Part shown: piece after piece, positions 16,853 through 26,101 of the stretch
Layout of the letters: each line of letters begins with the position of its first letter
Position numbering within the stretch: position 1 is the stretch's first letter
Source of the DNA: Rhizobium sp. RU33A
GTDB taxonomy: Bacteria; Pseudomonadota; Alphaproteobacteria; Rhizobiales; Rhizobiaceae
DNA length: 64,000 nucleotides
NCBI RefSeq assembly: GCF_900156055.1
Contig: NZ_FTMQ01000006.1
Location: 62,001 to 126,000, forward strand
Direction: 5' to 3'
Made by a program: the position numbers and the translations under genes
The notes under the pieces: generated by a model
Databases searched by the model: none
Seen by the model: only the letters and a program-made list of their open reading frames with translations
What the model was told of the DNA's origin: nothing

Positions 16853-17223
16853 GGCGTGTGGTTTCTCCTCCGCAATTACCTCTCCCCCTGCGGGAGAGGA
16901 AGAAAAATCAGGGTCTTAGCCAAAGGCTCAAGCCCTAGATTTTTCAGGAGAGGGGCTGCCTCACTGACAAGCCCCTCTCTTGGGATTTCTAGCACTTAGC
17001 TCACGCTAAGCTGCTGAAATCCCGTTCTCCCCCGCCAGGGGGGAGATTAGTCGCCAGCCGCGATACCCACCTCCGCCTTGAGGGGGGAGGTCGCCGCGAA
17101 GCGGCGGGTGGGGGTGATGTTCGCGAGTTCTACACCTTCATGTGAAGCCGAACTCCTGCACGTCAACCCACCCCGAAGCTTCGCTCCGACCCTCCCCCTC
17201 AAGGGGAGGGTGTCTATCCCAAC
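16853..17223. repeat. Repeat-rich intergenic region with nested hairpins (RIME-like mosaic)
   Basis: No gene. The gap holds a chain of inverted repeats: CTCTCCC/GGGAGAG (16880-16898), GAGAGGGGCT/AGCCCCTCTC (16948-16957 with 16970-16979, perfect 10 bp), and GGGATTTC/GAAATCCC (16982-16989 with 17016-17023) enclosing TTAGC/GCTAA. Next come a purine/pyrimidine-rich block at about 17023-17050, and two roughly inverted copies of a module at about 17068-17115 and 17165-17212 (CCACCTCCGCCTTGAGGGGG versus CCCTCCCCCTCAAGGGGAGG). This fits the rhizobial intergenic mosaic class of non-coding repeats. It may attenuate transcription from the upstream operon into GH43. Confidence 0.75.
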
Positions 17224-18276
17224 TTACTTCTTCTTCCGTGGCGGGCCCTTGCGTTCGGCAGACGCTGCCCAAATGTTGATGTCGGCGTCCTTGGCGAAGA
17301 CGTCGATTTCGGCGAGCTCTTCTGCCGTGAAATCGGGCGTTTCGATTGCCTTAACGCAATCCTCCACCTGAGAAGGCTTCGACGCGCCGATCAGGGCGGT
17401 GGTGATATGGCCGCCGCGCAGCACCCAGGAAAGCGCCATCTGCGCCAGCGTCTGGCCGCGCTTTTCCGCGATCTTGTTGAGGCCCCGGATGTTTTCGAGA
17501 TTGCGCTCGTTGAGGAAGCCCGGGTCGAGCGACTTGTCCTGCGTCGCGCGGGTGCCCTCCGGAATACCATCAAGGTATTTCGAGGTCAGCATGCCCTGCG
17601 CAAGCGGCGAGAAGACGATCGAGCCGACGCCAAGATCTTCCAGCGTGTCGATCAGGCCGTCTTCCTCGATCCAACGGTTGATCATCGAGTAGCTGGGCTG
17701 GTGGATGAGAAGCGGTGTGCCCAAGCTTTTGAGGATGTCATGGGCTTCGCGGGTGCGCTTCGAATTGTAGGAGGAAATGCCGACATATTGCGCCCTGCCC
17801 GAGCGGACGATGTGATCGAGCGCGCCGCATGTTTCCTCAAGCGGCGTATCGGGATCGAAGCGATGCGAATAGAAGATGTCGACATAGTCGAGGCCCATGC
17901 GCTTCAGGCTCTGGTCGCAGGAAGCGATGAGATATTTGCGGCTGCCCCACTCGCCGTAGGGACCCGGCCACATGTTGTAGCCGGCCTTGGACGAGATGAT
18001 CAGCTCGTCGCGGTATCCGCGAAAATCGGTCTTGAGGATTTCGCCGAAAGCTTCTTCCGCGGAGCCTGCCGGCGGGCCGTAATTGTTGGCGAGGTCGAAA
18101 TGGGTGATGCCGAGGTCGAAAGCCTTGCGGCAGATCGCCTGCTTGGTGGAATGCGGCGTGTCGTTGCCGAAATTGTGCCAGAGGCCGAGCGAAATCGCCG
18201 GCAGCTTCAGCCCGCTCTTGCCGCAGCGATTATAGGTCATCCGCTCATAGCGGTTTTCGGCGGGGGTGTAGGTCAT
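17224..18276 (-). CDS. Aldo/keto reductase (YghZ / L-glyceraldehyde-3-phosphate reductase-like)
   Basis: 350 residues counted from ATG 18276 (the frame is open further upstream into repeat DNA, which is not coding-like). NADPH-dependent carbonyl reductase of the AKR fold: GLWHNFGNDTPHSTKQAICR, catalytic Asp/Tyr in ITHFDLANNYGPPAGSAEEA, Lys in ELIISSKAGYNMWPGPYGEW, then VDIFYSHRFDPDTPLEETCG and the cofactor region ITTALIGASKPSQVEDCVKA. The GPPAGSAEE pattern places it with the YghZ/KCNAB-like subgroup that reduces short aldehydes. The protein ends in a basic tail, GPPRKKK. It is the eighth gene of the sugar locus and could reduce a sugar or an aldehyde released in catabolism; the substrate is unknown. 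Confidence 0.9.
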   Translation of the reverse strand: MTYTPAENRYERMTYNRCGKSGLKLPAISLGLWHNFGNDTPHSTKQAICRKAFDLGITHFDLANNYGPPAGSAEEAFGEILKTDFRGYRDELIISSKAGYNMWPGPYGEWGSRKYLIASCDQSLKRMGLDYVDIFYSHRFDPDTPLEETCGALDHIVRSGRAQYVGISSYNSKRTREAHDILKSLGTPLLIHQPSYSMINRWIEEDGLIDTLEDLGVGSIVFSPLAQGMLTSKYLDGIPEGTRATQDKSLDPGFLNERNLENIRGLNKIAEKRGQTLAQMALSWVLRGGHITTALIGASKPSQVEDCVKAIETPDFTAEELAEIDVFAKDADINIWAASAERKGPPRKKK

Positions 18277-18319
18277 GGATGGTTCTCTCCCGGATGCATG
18301 TGCTCGGCGGATGCGAAGA

Positions 18320-18478
18320 CCCCTTCTGGCCTGCCGGCCATCTCCCCCACAAGGGGGGGAGACTGATCGGGGACGCCTCCTGCTCTCCGCCAGCCGCAAC
18401 TTAGCGGAGACGGAGAAGAATCCCAGAGGCAGGCGCGGAAAAGCCCCTCCCCCTTGTGGGGAAGAGTTAGGGAGGCGT
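18320..18478. repeat. RIME-like intergenic repeat flanking pair
   Basis: In the gap between the Gfo/Idh gene and the aldo/keto reductase, TCTCCCCC...GGGGGAGA (18341-18361) forms one hairpin. An inverted relative of the same module, CTCCCCCTTGTGGGGAAG, lies at about 18446-18463. The stretch between them carries a CTCCGC/GCGGAG pair. The modules are related to those at 17023-17050 and 17195-17212, so this is a second copy of the same mosaic family. Confidence 0.65.
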
Positions 18479-18479
18479 T

Positions 18480-19613
18480 CTAGCGAAGCAGAGCCTGCGC
18501 TTCTTCGATACCCAGAGCTGCCGGTTGGGTGCAGGTTGTCGACAGGGTGACGAACTCACCCGTCTCACCCGACTTCAGGATCGACACCATGACGTCGACG
18601 CCGTGCAGGGTGCGGTCGAGCGAGCAGCGGGCATCGCGGCCTTCGAGGATGGCGACTGCCATGTCGGCAAGACCGGCCGTGCGGTAGTTGGCGCGCGGAC
18701 CTTGCGGGCTTTCCTGGTTGTTGCGACCGAAGGGATGATCCCAGGCTTCGAGCGGCTGGATATCCTTGTTGCGGCCGGAGGCTTCGACCACACCACCGAA
18801 GAAGTTCGGGTCCGGCACATAGAGCGAGCCCTCGGTACCGTAGAGTTCGGTATTGGCGTGGCGGTGGCTCCAGACATCCCAGCTGGCGGACAGGGTGATC
18901 GTGGCACCATTCTGGAATTCCAAGAGCGCATGGATGTTGGTGGGGGTCTTCACCGGGATCGTCTCGCCATTGCGCGGCTGGCTGGTGATGGTGCGGGTCT
19001 CATTGGCCATCGAAGTCAGGGCCGCCACACGCTTCACCGGGCCGATCAGGTTGATCAGGTTGGCGATGTAGTAAGGGCCGAGGTCGAGAATCGGTCCGCC
19101 GCCCGGCAGAAAGAAGAAGTCCGGGTTCGGATGCCACATTTCCATGCCCGGGCTCATGACATGGCAGGTGCCGGAGGTGACGCGGCCGATGCCGCCCTTG
19201 TCGATATAGGCACGCGCCAGCTGATGCGCACCGCCGAGGAAGGTATCGGGCGCGCAGCCAACCGACAGGCCATTGGCCTTGGCGATGGCACGCAGGTCTT
19301 CGCCCTGTTCGAGCGACAGTACCAGCGGCTTTTCCGAATAGACGTGTTTGCCGGCTTCGAGGATGCGCTTGGAGACCGGGTAATGTGCATCCGGGATCGT
19401 CAGGTTGACGACGATATCGACCTCGGGATTGGCGAGAAGCTCGTCAATGGTCTGCGCCTTGACGCCGTATTCTTCGGCGCGCAGCTGCGCCGCACTCATG
19501 TTGATGTCGGCGCAAGCGACGACCTTCAGGCCGCGAAACAGCGGCGCCAGCGTAAAGTAGGTGATGGAGATATTGCCGCATCCAATGATGCCGACGCCGA
19601 GTTCGCGTGCCAT
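18480..19613 (-). CDS. Gfo/Idh/MocA family oxidoreductase
   Basis: 377 residues from ATG 19613. The N-terminal Rossmann fold starts ELGVGIIGCGNISITYFTLA, and the Gfo/Idh catalytic region is VYSEKPLVLSLEQGEDLRAI, with the conserved EKP and its Lys. The C-terminal sheet domain contains GGGPILDLGPYYIANLINLI, with the D-x-x-x-Y/H pattern of the active site. These enzymes oxidise or reduce sugars, inositols or sugar acids with NAD(P). It lies 28 bases downstream of the isomerase gene, with which it typically pairs in inositol-like or 3-keto-sugar pathways; the exact substrate cannot be read. Confidence 0.93.
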   Translation of the reverse strand: MARELGVGIIGCGNISITYFTLAPLFRGLKVVACADINMSAAQLRAEEYGVKAQTIDELLANPEVDIVVNLTIPDAHYPVSKRILEAGKHVYSEKPLVLSLEQGEDLRAIAKANGLSVGCAPDTFLGGAHQLARAYIDKGGIGRVTSGTCHVMSPGMEMWHPNPDFFFLPGGGPILDLGPYYIANLINLIGPVKRVAALTSMANETRTITSQPRNGETIPVKTPTNIHALLEFQNGATITLSASWDVWSHRHANTELYGTEGSLYVPDPNFFGGVVEASGRNKDIQPLEAWDHPFGRNNQESPQGPRANYRTAGLADMAVAILEGRDARCSLDRTLHGVDVMVSILKSGETGEFVTLSTTCTQPAALGIEEAQALLR

Positions 19614-19641
19614 GGGAAATGTCCTGCTTGCTGCGAGTGGT

Positions 19642-20403
19642 TCAATAGGTCTTGAAGGATGCGATCGAGCGGGTGATCAGTCGGTCGATATCCTTGGGAT
19701 TGTCGTGTTCGACGACGAAATGCTTGACGCGGGTGCTCTTCAGCGCCGCGATCAGGCCCTTCCAGTCGACGGCGCCATGGCCAACATCGGCCCAGCCGTC
19801 TTCGTCCGTATTCTCGCCAGCCGGCGCGATGTCCTTGACGTGGACGGCGCTGATGCGCTTGCCGTAGCTTTCGATCCAGGCGAACGGGTCGGCATGGCCT
19901 CGGATGACCCAGGCGATATCGGCTTCCCAGTCGAGCTCGGGTCCGCCGGCGAAGATCTGTTCCTGCGGGGTCGATCCGTCCGGTAAGCTTACGAATTCGA
20001 AGTCGTGATTGTGCCAGCCGAAAACGAGACCGGCATCGCGCAGCGGCTTGCCGGCGGCCTGCAGGCGCTGGCCGAAGGCGAACCAGCCCGCCGCATCCGT
20101 CGGGCGCTGGTCGGGCATCAGATAAGGGCAATAGACCGCTTCGATACCTAGTGTCTTGGCGATCTTGATCACGCGGGTCGGATCGTTCTCGATCATGTCG
20201 AGGCCGAAATGGGCGGTCGGCATGGTCAAGGCATTGTCATCGAGTTCCTTGCGGAAAGCGTCGAGTTCGCCATCGGCAAGCGACGCGTAGAGGGCGCCAT
20301 ACCCCTCGACTTCACTGTAGCCGGCGGCCTGGAGCTTTGGATAGATGCCGCTGAAGGGCTGGAAGTTGCGGGCGCTGTAAAGCTGAAAGCCGAGTTTGGT
20401 CAT
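19642..20403 (-). CDS. Sugar phosphate isomerase/epimerase family TIM-barrel protein
   Basis: 253 residues from ATG 20403. AP-endonuclease-2-like TIM barrel of the IolE/IolI/xylose-isomerase-like group: MTKLGFQLYSARNFQPFSGI, AAGYSEVEGYGALYAS, FGWHNHDFEFVSLPDGS, and metal-site segments ELDWEADIAWVIRGHADPFA, ISAVHVKDIA and HFVVEHDNPKDIDRLITRSI (Glu, Asp, His and Glu positions filled). Such proteins isomerise, epimerise or dehydrate sugars and inositols, or act as 3-keto-sugar lyases or hydratases. It sits between the beta-mannosidase and the Gfo/Idh dehydrogenase, consistent with a two-step modification of the sugar released. Confidence 0.92.
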   Translation of the reverse strand: MTKLGFQLYSARNFQPFSGIYPKLQAAGYSEVEGYGALYASLADGELDAFRKELDDNALTMPTAHFGLDMIENDPTRVIKIAKTLGIEAVYCPYLMPDQRPTDAAGWFAFGQRLQAAGKPLRDAGLVFGWHNHDFEFVSLPDGSTPQEQIFAGGPELDWEADIAWVIRGHADPFAWIESYGKRISAVHVKDIAPAGENTDEDGWADVGHGAVDWKGLIAALKSTRVKHFVVEHDNPKDIDRLITRSIASFKTY

Positions 20404-20465
20404 GGGGGTAGTCTCCTCCTCGTTTTTCCCTGGATCGGGCGCCCAGGGCCTTATCTGTGCGCCTG

Positions 20466-22925
20466 TCAGTCAACAGACTGGCAGCTATAGAGATCGTAGA
20501 TGCGGAATGCCGGCAGGGTGCCTGCGGCAAGCGGTGTGTCCGGTTTGAAGATGACGCGGCTGCTCTCGCCGGCCGAAAGGTCGAAGGCGTTGTCCGAATA
20601 GCGGCCGGGGGTTGCGCTTTCGAGCATGACGAAAAGTGCGAGGCCTTGGGACGTGACGGAGACCTCGAAGCTACCGTCGCCGGTCGGGGACACCGAGACT
20701 TTGAGGCGTGCCGGCTCTAGATCGAGCGCCTTGTAGGTGCCGTTGATAAAATGCCCCTCCCCGGTCATGCCGTTGGAAGCACTGAAGCTCCAGGCGAGAA
20801 GGCCGTCGGCCGGGATCTCGCTGGAATCGAGCGTGACCAAGATGTCGGCGGCATCCGGGCCGCAATCGCACTGCACGCACTTAAGCGGAATGCGCTCGCC
20901 GGAGAGCGTCAAGACGAAGAGATTGGCGTCGATGGTCACGGTATCCAGTGTGTCGTTGACCATCGAAAGCGCGATGCTGGTGCCGTCTTCGGACGGAATG
21001 GCGGCGACCGCGACCGGCTGGAAGAAGCGGCGCACCATGTAATGCATCGCCTTCCAGCTGCCGCCGTAATCGAGGCTGGACCAGGAGGCGACCGGCCAGG
21101 TGTCGTTGAGCTGCCAATAGACCGTGCCCATGCAATGGGGTTTCAGCGAGCGCCAGTATTCGACGGCGGTCTTGATGGCGAGGCCCTGCTGGATCTGGCT
21201 CAGATAGACGAAATTGGCGAAATCCTTCGGAAAACGGAAATAGCGGAACATGGTGCCCGCGATCCGCTCATTGCCGCCGGCATTCTTCTGGTGCAGCTCG
21301 ATCACCGGCGAGGCGATGTTCATGTCGGCCTTGTCGGCAAAGCTCTCGATGACCGGCAGCGAGGTATAGGACTGGAAGCCGAATTCCGAGCAGAAGCGCG
21401 GTTTGACAGTTCGGTAATTATCGAAGCTCTTGTTCTCGTGCCAGACCGACCAGTAATGCATGTCGCCGGAGCCGTCGGCATGCCAGGCATCGCCATAGTC
21501 GAGATAGCCGGAGGCCGGGCTCGACGGCCACCAGATGCCTTGCGGGAAGCTCTTCTTGACGCCCTGCTCGATGACGCGGTTGAGGCGGTCATAGGCGACG
21601 AGGTAACGGTCTCTGTTGTTGCGGGATTCCGGGAACCAGGTGAGCGCACCGACGAGCTCGTTGTCGCCGCACCAGATGACGATGGAGGCGTGGCTCGACA
21701 GGCGCTTCACCTGATATTCGACCTCGTGGGCGACGTTGTCGAGGAAGTCCTCGGTGCAAGGGTAGAGATTGCAGGCGAACATGAAGTCCTGCCAAACCAT
21801 CAGGCCGAGCCGGTCGCAGAGATCGTAGAACCAGTCGGCCTCGTAGAAGCCACCGCCCCAGATGCGGATCATGTTCATATGCGCGGCGACGGCCGAGTTC
21901 AGCAGATCGGTCGTCTTCTCCTCCGACGAGCGGGAAAACAGCGCATCCGCCGGGATCCAGTTGGCGCCGCGGCAGAAAATCTCGCGGCCGTTGACCTTGA
22001 GCGCGAAGCGGCTGCCGGCTTCATCCGGATCGGTGATCAGCTCGACGGTGCGCAGACCGATCTGACGGGTAATCGTCTCCGTCGGCAGGTCGACGGTCAG
22101 CGTATAGAGCTCCTGCTCGCCTGAGCCTGCAGGCCACCAGAGGCGCGGGTTTTCCACTTCGAAGACATGGACAATCTTGGTTTCGCCAGCAGAAATGCCG
22201 ACATCAAGCCGCACGCGTTCTCCATCGAGCGTGAAGTGCATCGGCACGACCGCAGGCTCGACAGAATGAATGGTAGCGGTAACCTTGAGCTCGACGCGAC
22301 CATCGGCGTGATGGACCTGCTCGGTCTCCACATGCTCGATGCGGGCGGGGTCGAGCTTTTTCAGCGACAGCGTGCCGTAGATGCCGAGGGGCGCAATCGC
22401 GATGTTCCAGTCCCAACCGAAATGGCATTGCGGCTTGCGCAGCATGTTGCCGTTGGGGATCGGCGAATTGGCAGTCGAATAGGGAATGTAGAAGGGCTGG
22501 CGGGCCTGGCGTTCGGCCCCGGCAGAGATGCTGGAATGGAAGACGATGCGGATGGTGTTTTCACCCGGCTGAAGCGCATGACTGACATCGGGGCGATAGC
22601 GGCGGAAACAGTTGTCGGCTGACAGCACCGGCACATCGTTGATGAAGACGACGGCGACCGTGTCGAGATAGTCGATGTCGAGATACCAGCTGCCGGAGAT
22701 ATCGGGCACGACGACCTGACGTTCGATGACCCAGTCGCGCTCGGCAACCCATTGCACGACTTCTTCGTTGCGACCGAAATAGGGATCGGGGATCAGGCCT
22801 GCGGCATGCAGCGCCGAATGCACATCGCCCGGCAGCGTGATCGCCGCTTGATGGTCGCCGTCGGCGGACGAAAGACGCCATTCGCCGTGAAGATCGATGG
22901 CGCCGTTGTGGGCATTCTGGGTCAT
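20466..22925 (-). CDS. Glycoside hydrolase family 2, beta-mannosidase type
   Basis: 819 residues from ATG 22925 without signal peptide, so it acts on imported oligosaccharides. Domain order is the GH2 one: N-terminal sugar-binding sandwich (about 10-190, with CHFGWDWNIAIAPLGIYG), Ig-like domain (195-295), TIM barrel (about 305-610) and C-terminal sandwiches. The acid/base Glu423 lies in IVIWCGDNELVGALTW, and the nucleophile Glu514 in PRFCSEFGFQSY. The R-I-W-G-G-G-x-Y-E and W-Q-D-F-M-F-A-C segments are those of beta-mannosidases rather than beta-galactosidases or glucuronidases. It releases mannose from beta-1,4-linked manno-oligosaccharides in known relatives; strict specificity is inferred. 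It is separated from the ABC genes by a terminator-like hairpin. Confidence 0.94.
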   Translation of the reverse strand: MTQNAHNGAIDLHGEWRLSSADGDHQAAITLPGDVHSALHAAGLIPDPYFGRNEEVVQWVAERDWVIERQVVVPDISGSWYLDIDYLDTVAVVFINDVPVLSADNCFRRYRPDVSHALQPGENTIRIVFHSSISAGAERQARQPFYIPYSTANSPIPNGNMLRKPQCHFGWDWNIAIAPLGIYGTLSLKKLDPARIEHVETEQVHHADGRVELKVTATIHSVEPAVVPMHFTLDGERVRLDVGISAGETKIVHVFEVENPRLWWPAGSGEQELYTLTVDLPTETITRQIGLRTVELITDPDEAGSRFALKVNGREIFCRGANWIPADALFSRSSEEKTTDLLNSAVAAHMNMIRIWGGGFYEADWFYDLCDRLGLMVWQDFMFACNLYPCTEDFLDNVAHEVEYQVKRLSSHASIVIWCGDNELVGALTWFPESRNNRDRYLVAYDRLNRVIEQGVKKSFPQGIWWPSSPASGYLDYGDAWHADGSGDMHYWSVWHENKSFDNYRTVKPRFCSEFGFQSYTSLPVIESFADKADMNIASPVIELHQKNAGGNERIAGTMFRYFRFPKDFANFVYLSQIQQGLAIKTAVEYWRSLKPHCMGTVYWQLNDTWPVASWSSLDYGGSWKAMHYMVRRFFQPVAVAAIPSEDGTSIALSMVNDTLDTVTIDANLFVLTLSGERIPLKCVQCDCGPDAADILVTLDSSEIPADGLLAWSFSASNGMTGEGHFINGTYKALDLEPARLKVSVSPTGDGSFEVSVTSQGLALFVMLESATPGRYSDNAFDLSAGESSRVIFKPDTPLAAGTLPAFRIYDLYSCQSVD

Positions 22926-22943
22926 GACGACAGTCCTGCAGAA

Positions 22944-22975
22944 GAAAAAGGCGCCCCGGTCACAGGCCGGGACGC
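22944..22975 (-). terminator. Intra-operon terminator or attenuator between ABC ATPase and GH2 genes
   Basis: Reading leftward: GCGTCCCGG, a 7-base loop, then CCGGGGCGC (22975 to 22951), one mismatch, followed by CTTTTTC. This is a rho-independent terminator shape inside the operon, 14 bases after the ATPase stop codon and 19 bases before the GH2 start. It should lower transcription of the catabolic genes relative to the transporter. Confidence 0.7.
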
Positions 22976-22988
22976 AGGGGGGAACGTG

Positions 22989-24077
<1,089 letters not shown>

Positions 24078-24081
24078 GAGC

Positions 24082-25041
24082 TTAACCCTTGACTGCGCCG
24101 GCGGCGATGCCCCGGACGAACAGGCGTCCGGAAATGAAGTAGACGATGAGCGGCACAGCGCCGGTGAGCAATGTTGCGGCCATGTTGACGTTGTATTCCT
24201 TCACGCCCTGGACCGAGTTGACGATGTTGTTGAGCTGTACCGTCATCGGGTAATATTCCGGTCGGGTGAACACGACGCCGAACAGGAAGTCGTTCCAGAT
24301 GCCGGTGATCTGCAGGATCATGGCGACCACGAAGATCGGCAGCGACATGGGCAGCATGATCCTGAGATAGATCTGCCAGAACCCTGCCCCATCGATACGG
24401 GCGGCCTTGAACAGCTCTTCCGGCAGCGAGGTGAAGTAGTTGCGGAAGAGCAGCGTGAGGATCGGCATGCCGAAGATGGTGTGCACGAGCACGAGACCCG
24501 TGAGCGTGCCGTAGATGCCCATTTCCCTGAGCACGATGACGATCGGGTAGATCATCACCTGATAGGGAATGAAGGCGCCGATGATCAGGATCGTGAAGAA
24601 CAGTTCCGCACCCTTGAAGCGCCAGTTGGCGAGCGCGTAGCCATTGACCGAGGCGATCAGGATGGAGATCAGCGTCGACGGCACGGTGATGCGCACGGAA
24701 TTCCAGAAGCCGCGCGAAAGACCATCACAGTTGAGACCGGTGCAGGCGGTCGCCCAGGCCTTGACCCAGGGCTCGAAGGTGATCTCCATCGGCGGCGAGA
24801 AGATATTGCCGAGACGGATCTCCGGCATGCCCTTCAGCGATGTGACGATCATCACGTAGAGCGGGATCAGATAGTAGATCGCAAAGAAGATCAGCGACCC
24901 ATAGAGCATAATGTTGCGACCCGAGAAGGTGCGCTTAGGCTTGGCCCCGCGTGGGCCCGACCCGACATGATCGGAGCCAACCTGATGTGAGACCGCATCG
25001 AAACCGGCAGCAGTGGTGTTGAGGGAACCGGGATTAGCCAC
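24082..25041 (-). CDS. Carbohydrate ABC transporter permease (MalG-like)
   Basis: 319 residues from ATG 25041, overlapping the other permease by 8 bases. Six membrane spans, with a long polar N-terminal tail of about 45 residues. The EAA loop that contacts the ATPase reads EELFKAARIDGAGFWQIYLR, with the conserved E-A-A/D-G-A pattern, followed by ILPMSLPIFVVAMILQITGI. The loop before span 2 is unusually long and includes the pair ACTGLNCDG. A typical CUT1 MalG-type subunit that forms the pore together with the partner encoded at 25034-25936. Confidence 0.95.
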   Translation of the reverse strand: MANPGSLNTTAAGFDAVSHQVGSDHVGSGPRGAKPKRTFSGRNIMLYGSLIFFAIYYLIPLYVMIVTSLKGMPEIRLGNIFSPPMEITFEPWVKAWATACTGLNCDGLSRGFWNSVRITVPSTLISILIASVNGYALANWRFKGAELFFTILIIGAFIPYQVMIYPIVIVLREMGIYGTLTGLVLVHTIFGMPILTLLFRNYFTSLPEELFKAARIDGAGFWQIYLRIMLPMSLPIFVVAMILQITGIWNDFLFGVVFTRPEYYPMTVQLNNIVNSVQGVKEYNVNMAATLLTGAVPLIVYFISGRLFVRGIAAGAVKG

Positions 25042-25936
25042 GCTTCTTTCCTCCGAATTCGAGATAGGCCCAGGGGATGATGATGATCGCGACCGTCAGC
25101 AGCATCATGGTCGATGCGGCAAAGCCCTGACCGAGATTCTGCGCCTGGAACATGTAGTCGTAGACGTATTTTGCAGGGACTTCGGAGGCGATACCGGGGC
25201 CGCCGCTGGTCTGGGCGACGACGAGGTCGTAGAGGCGGACGATGCCGGATGTGATGATGACCAGCGTGGTGATGAAGACCGGGCGCATCATCGGAATGAT
25301 GATGAAGAGGTAGGTCTTCCACATGGGAATGCCGTCGACGCGCGAGGCCTTCCAGATGTCTTCGTCGATGCCACGCAGACCCGCGAGCAACAGGCACATC
25401 ACCAACCCCGTTCCCTGCCAGAGGCCGGCGATCAGGATGCCGTAGATGACGATCTCCGAATTGTAGAGCGGGTTGAAGGTGAAGGTCTCCCAGCCCAACG
25501 ACCGCACGATCGACTGCACCCCGAAATCCGGGTTGAGGATCCATTGCCAGACGAGACCGGTAACGATGAAGGACAGCGCGAAGGGATAGAGAAAGATCGT
25601 GCGGAAGGCGTTCTCGAAGCGGATCTTCTGATCCATCAGCGCTGCCAGCAAGAACCCGATCACGATCGAGAAGATCAGCGAGAGAATGCCGTAGATCGCC
25701 AGGTTCTGGATCGAAATGATCCATCGCGGCGCATCCCACAGGCGTTCATACTGCTCGAAGCCGACGAAATTGGCGCGCGGCAGAAGCCTGGAATTGGTGA
25801 AGGAATAGACGACCGTCCAGATAGTCCCCCCAAGGAAGATGACCATTGCGGTCAGCACCATTGGAATGGACGCGATCTTGGCGTTCAGATTGCGAAACAG
25901 CTTGTTGGGTCGACCAGCATGCGACGGGCTCGCCAT
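25034..25936 (-). CDS. Carbohydrate ABC transporter permease (MalF-like)
   Basis: 300 residues from ATG 25936. Six membrane spans; the EAA loop reads LRGIDEDIWKASRVDGIPMW, followed by KTYLFIIIPMMRPVFITTLV. The N-terminal half includes FENAFRTIFLYPFALSFIVT and the periplasmic-side WQWILNPDFGVQSIV. With the second permease it forms the inner-membrane pore of a CUT1 sugar importer. The hairpin at 26061-26088 lies between it and the binding-protein gene, a common arrangement that lets the binding protein be made in excess. Confidence 0.95.
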   Translation of the reverse strand: MASPSHAGRPNKLFRNLNAKIASIPMVLTAMVIFLGGTIWTVVYSFTNSRLLPRANFVGFEQYERLWDAPRWIISIQNLAIYGILSLIFSIVIGFLLAALMDQKIRFENAFRTIFLYPFALSFIVTGLVWQWILNPDFGVQSIVRSLGWETFTFNPLYNSEIVIYGILIAGLWQGTGLVMCLLLAGLRGIDEDIWKASRVDGIPMWKTYLFIIIPMMRPVFITTLVIITSGIVRLYDLVVAQTSGGPGIASEVPAKYVYDYMFQAQNLGQGFAASTMMLLTVAIIIIPWAYLEFGGKKRG

Positions 25937-26060
25937 GGGTCAGTCCTCCTCGTCCTGGACACGGGTGCTCGTACCAAGGCCATCACGCTGAAAACACACG
26001 CTTCCCGCACGCAGCCGGCACACGGGCGCGGACGCCCTACCCCGGTCGAAAATGGCCTGC

Positions 26061-26088
26061 GTCCAGCCAGGGCAGCCCCTGGCTGGAC
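26061..26088 (-). promoter_or_regulatory. Perfect 12-bp hairpin after the binding-protein gene
   Basis: GTCCAGCCAGGG (26061-26072) pairs with CCCTGGCTGGAC (26077-26088) around the loop CAGC. It lies 13 bases after the stop of the binding-protein gene and 125 bases before the first permease. No strong T-run follows, so RNA stabilisation or partial termination is likelier than a full stop. Confidence 0.65.
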
Positions 26089-26101
26089 AGGTCACCCGCG
26101 A

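Noticed and set aside
16853-17223. CRISPR array or insertion sequence in the repeat-rich gap
   Set aside because: Repeats are inverted and of different length, with no regular spacers, no transposase and no target duplication; fits a mosaic of short palindromes.
20751-22124. 457-codon open frame on the plus strand inside the beta-mannosidase gene
   Set aside because: Antisense shadow of the GH2 catalytic domain, whose Glu423 and Glu514 motifs fix the real frame.
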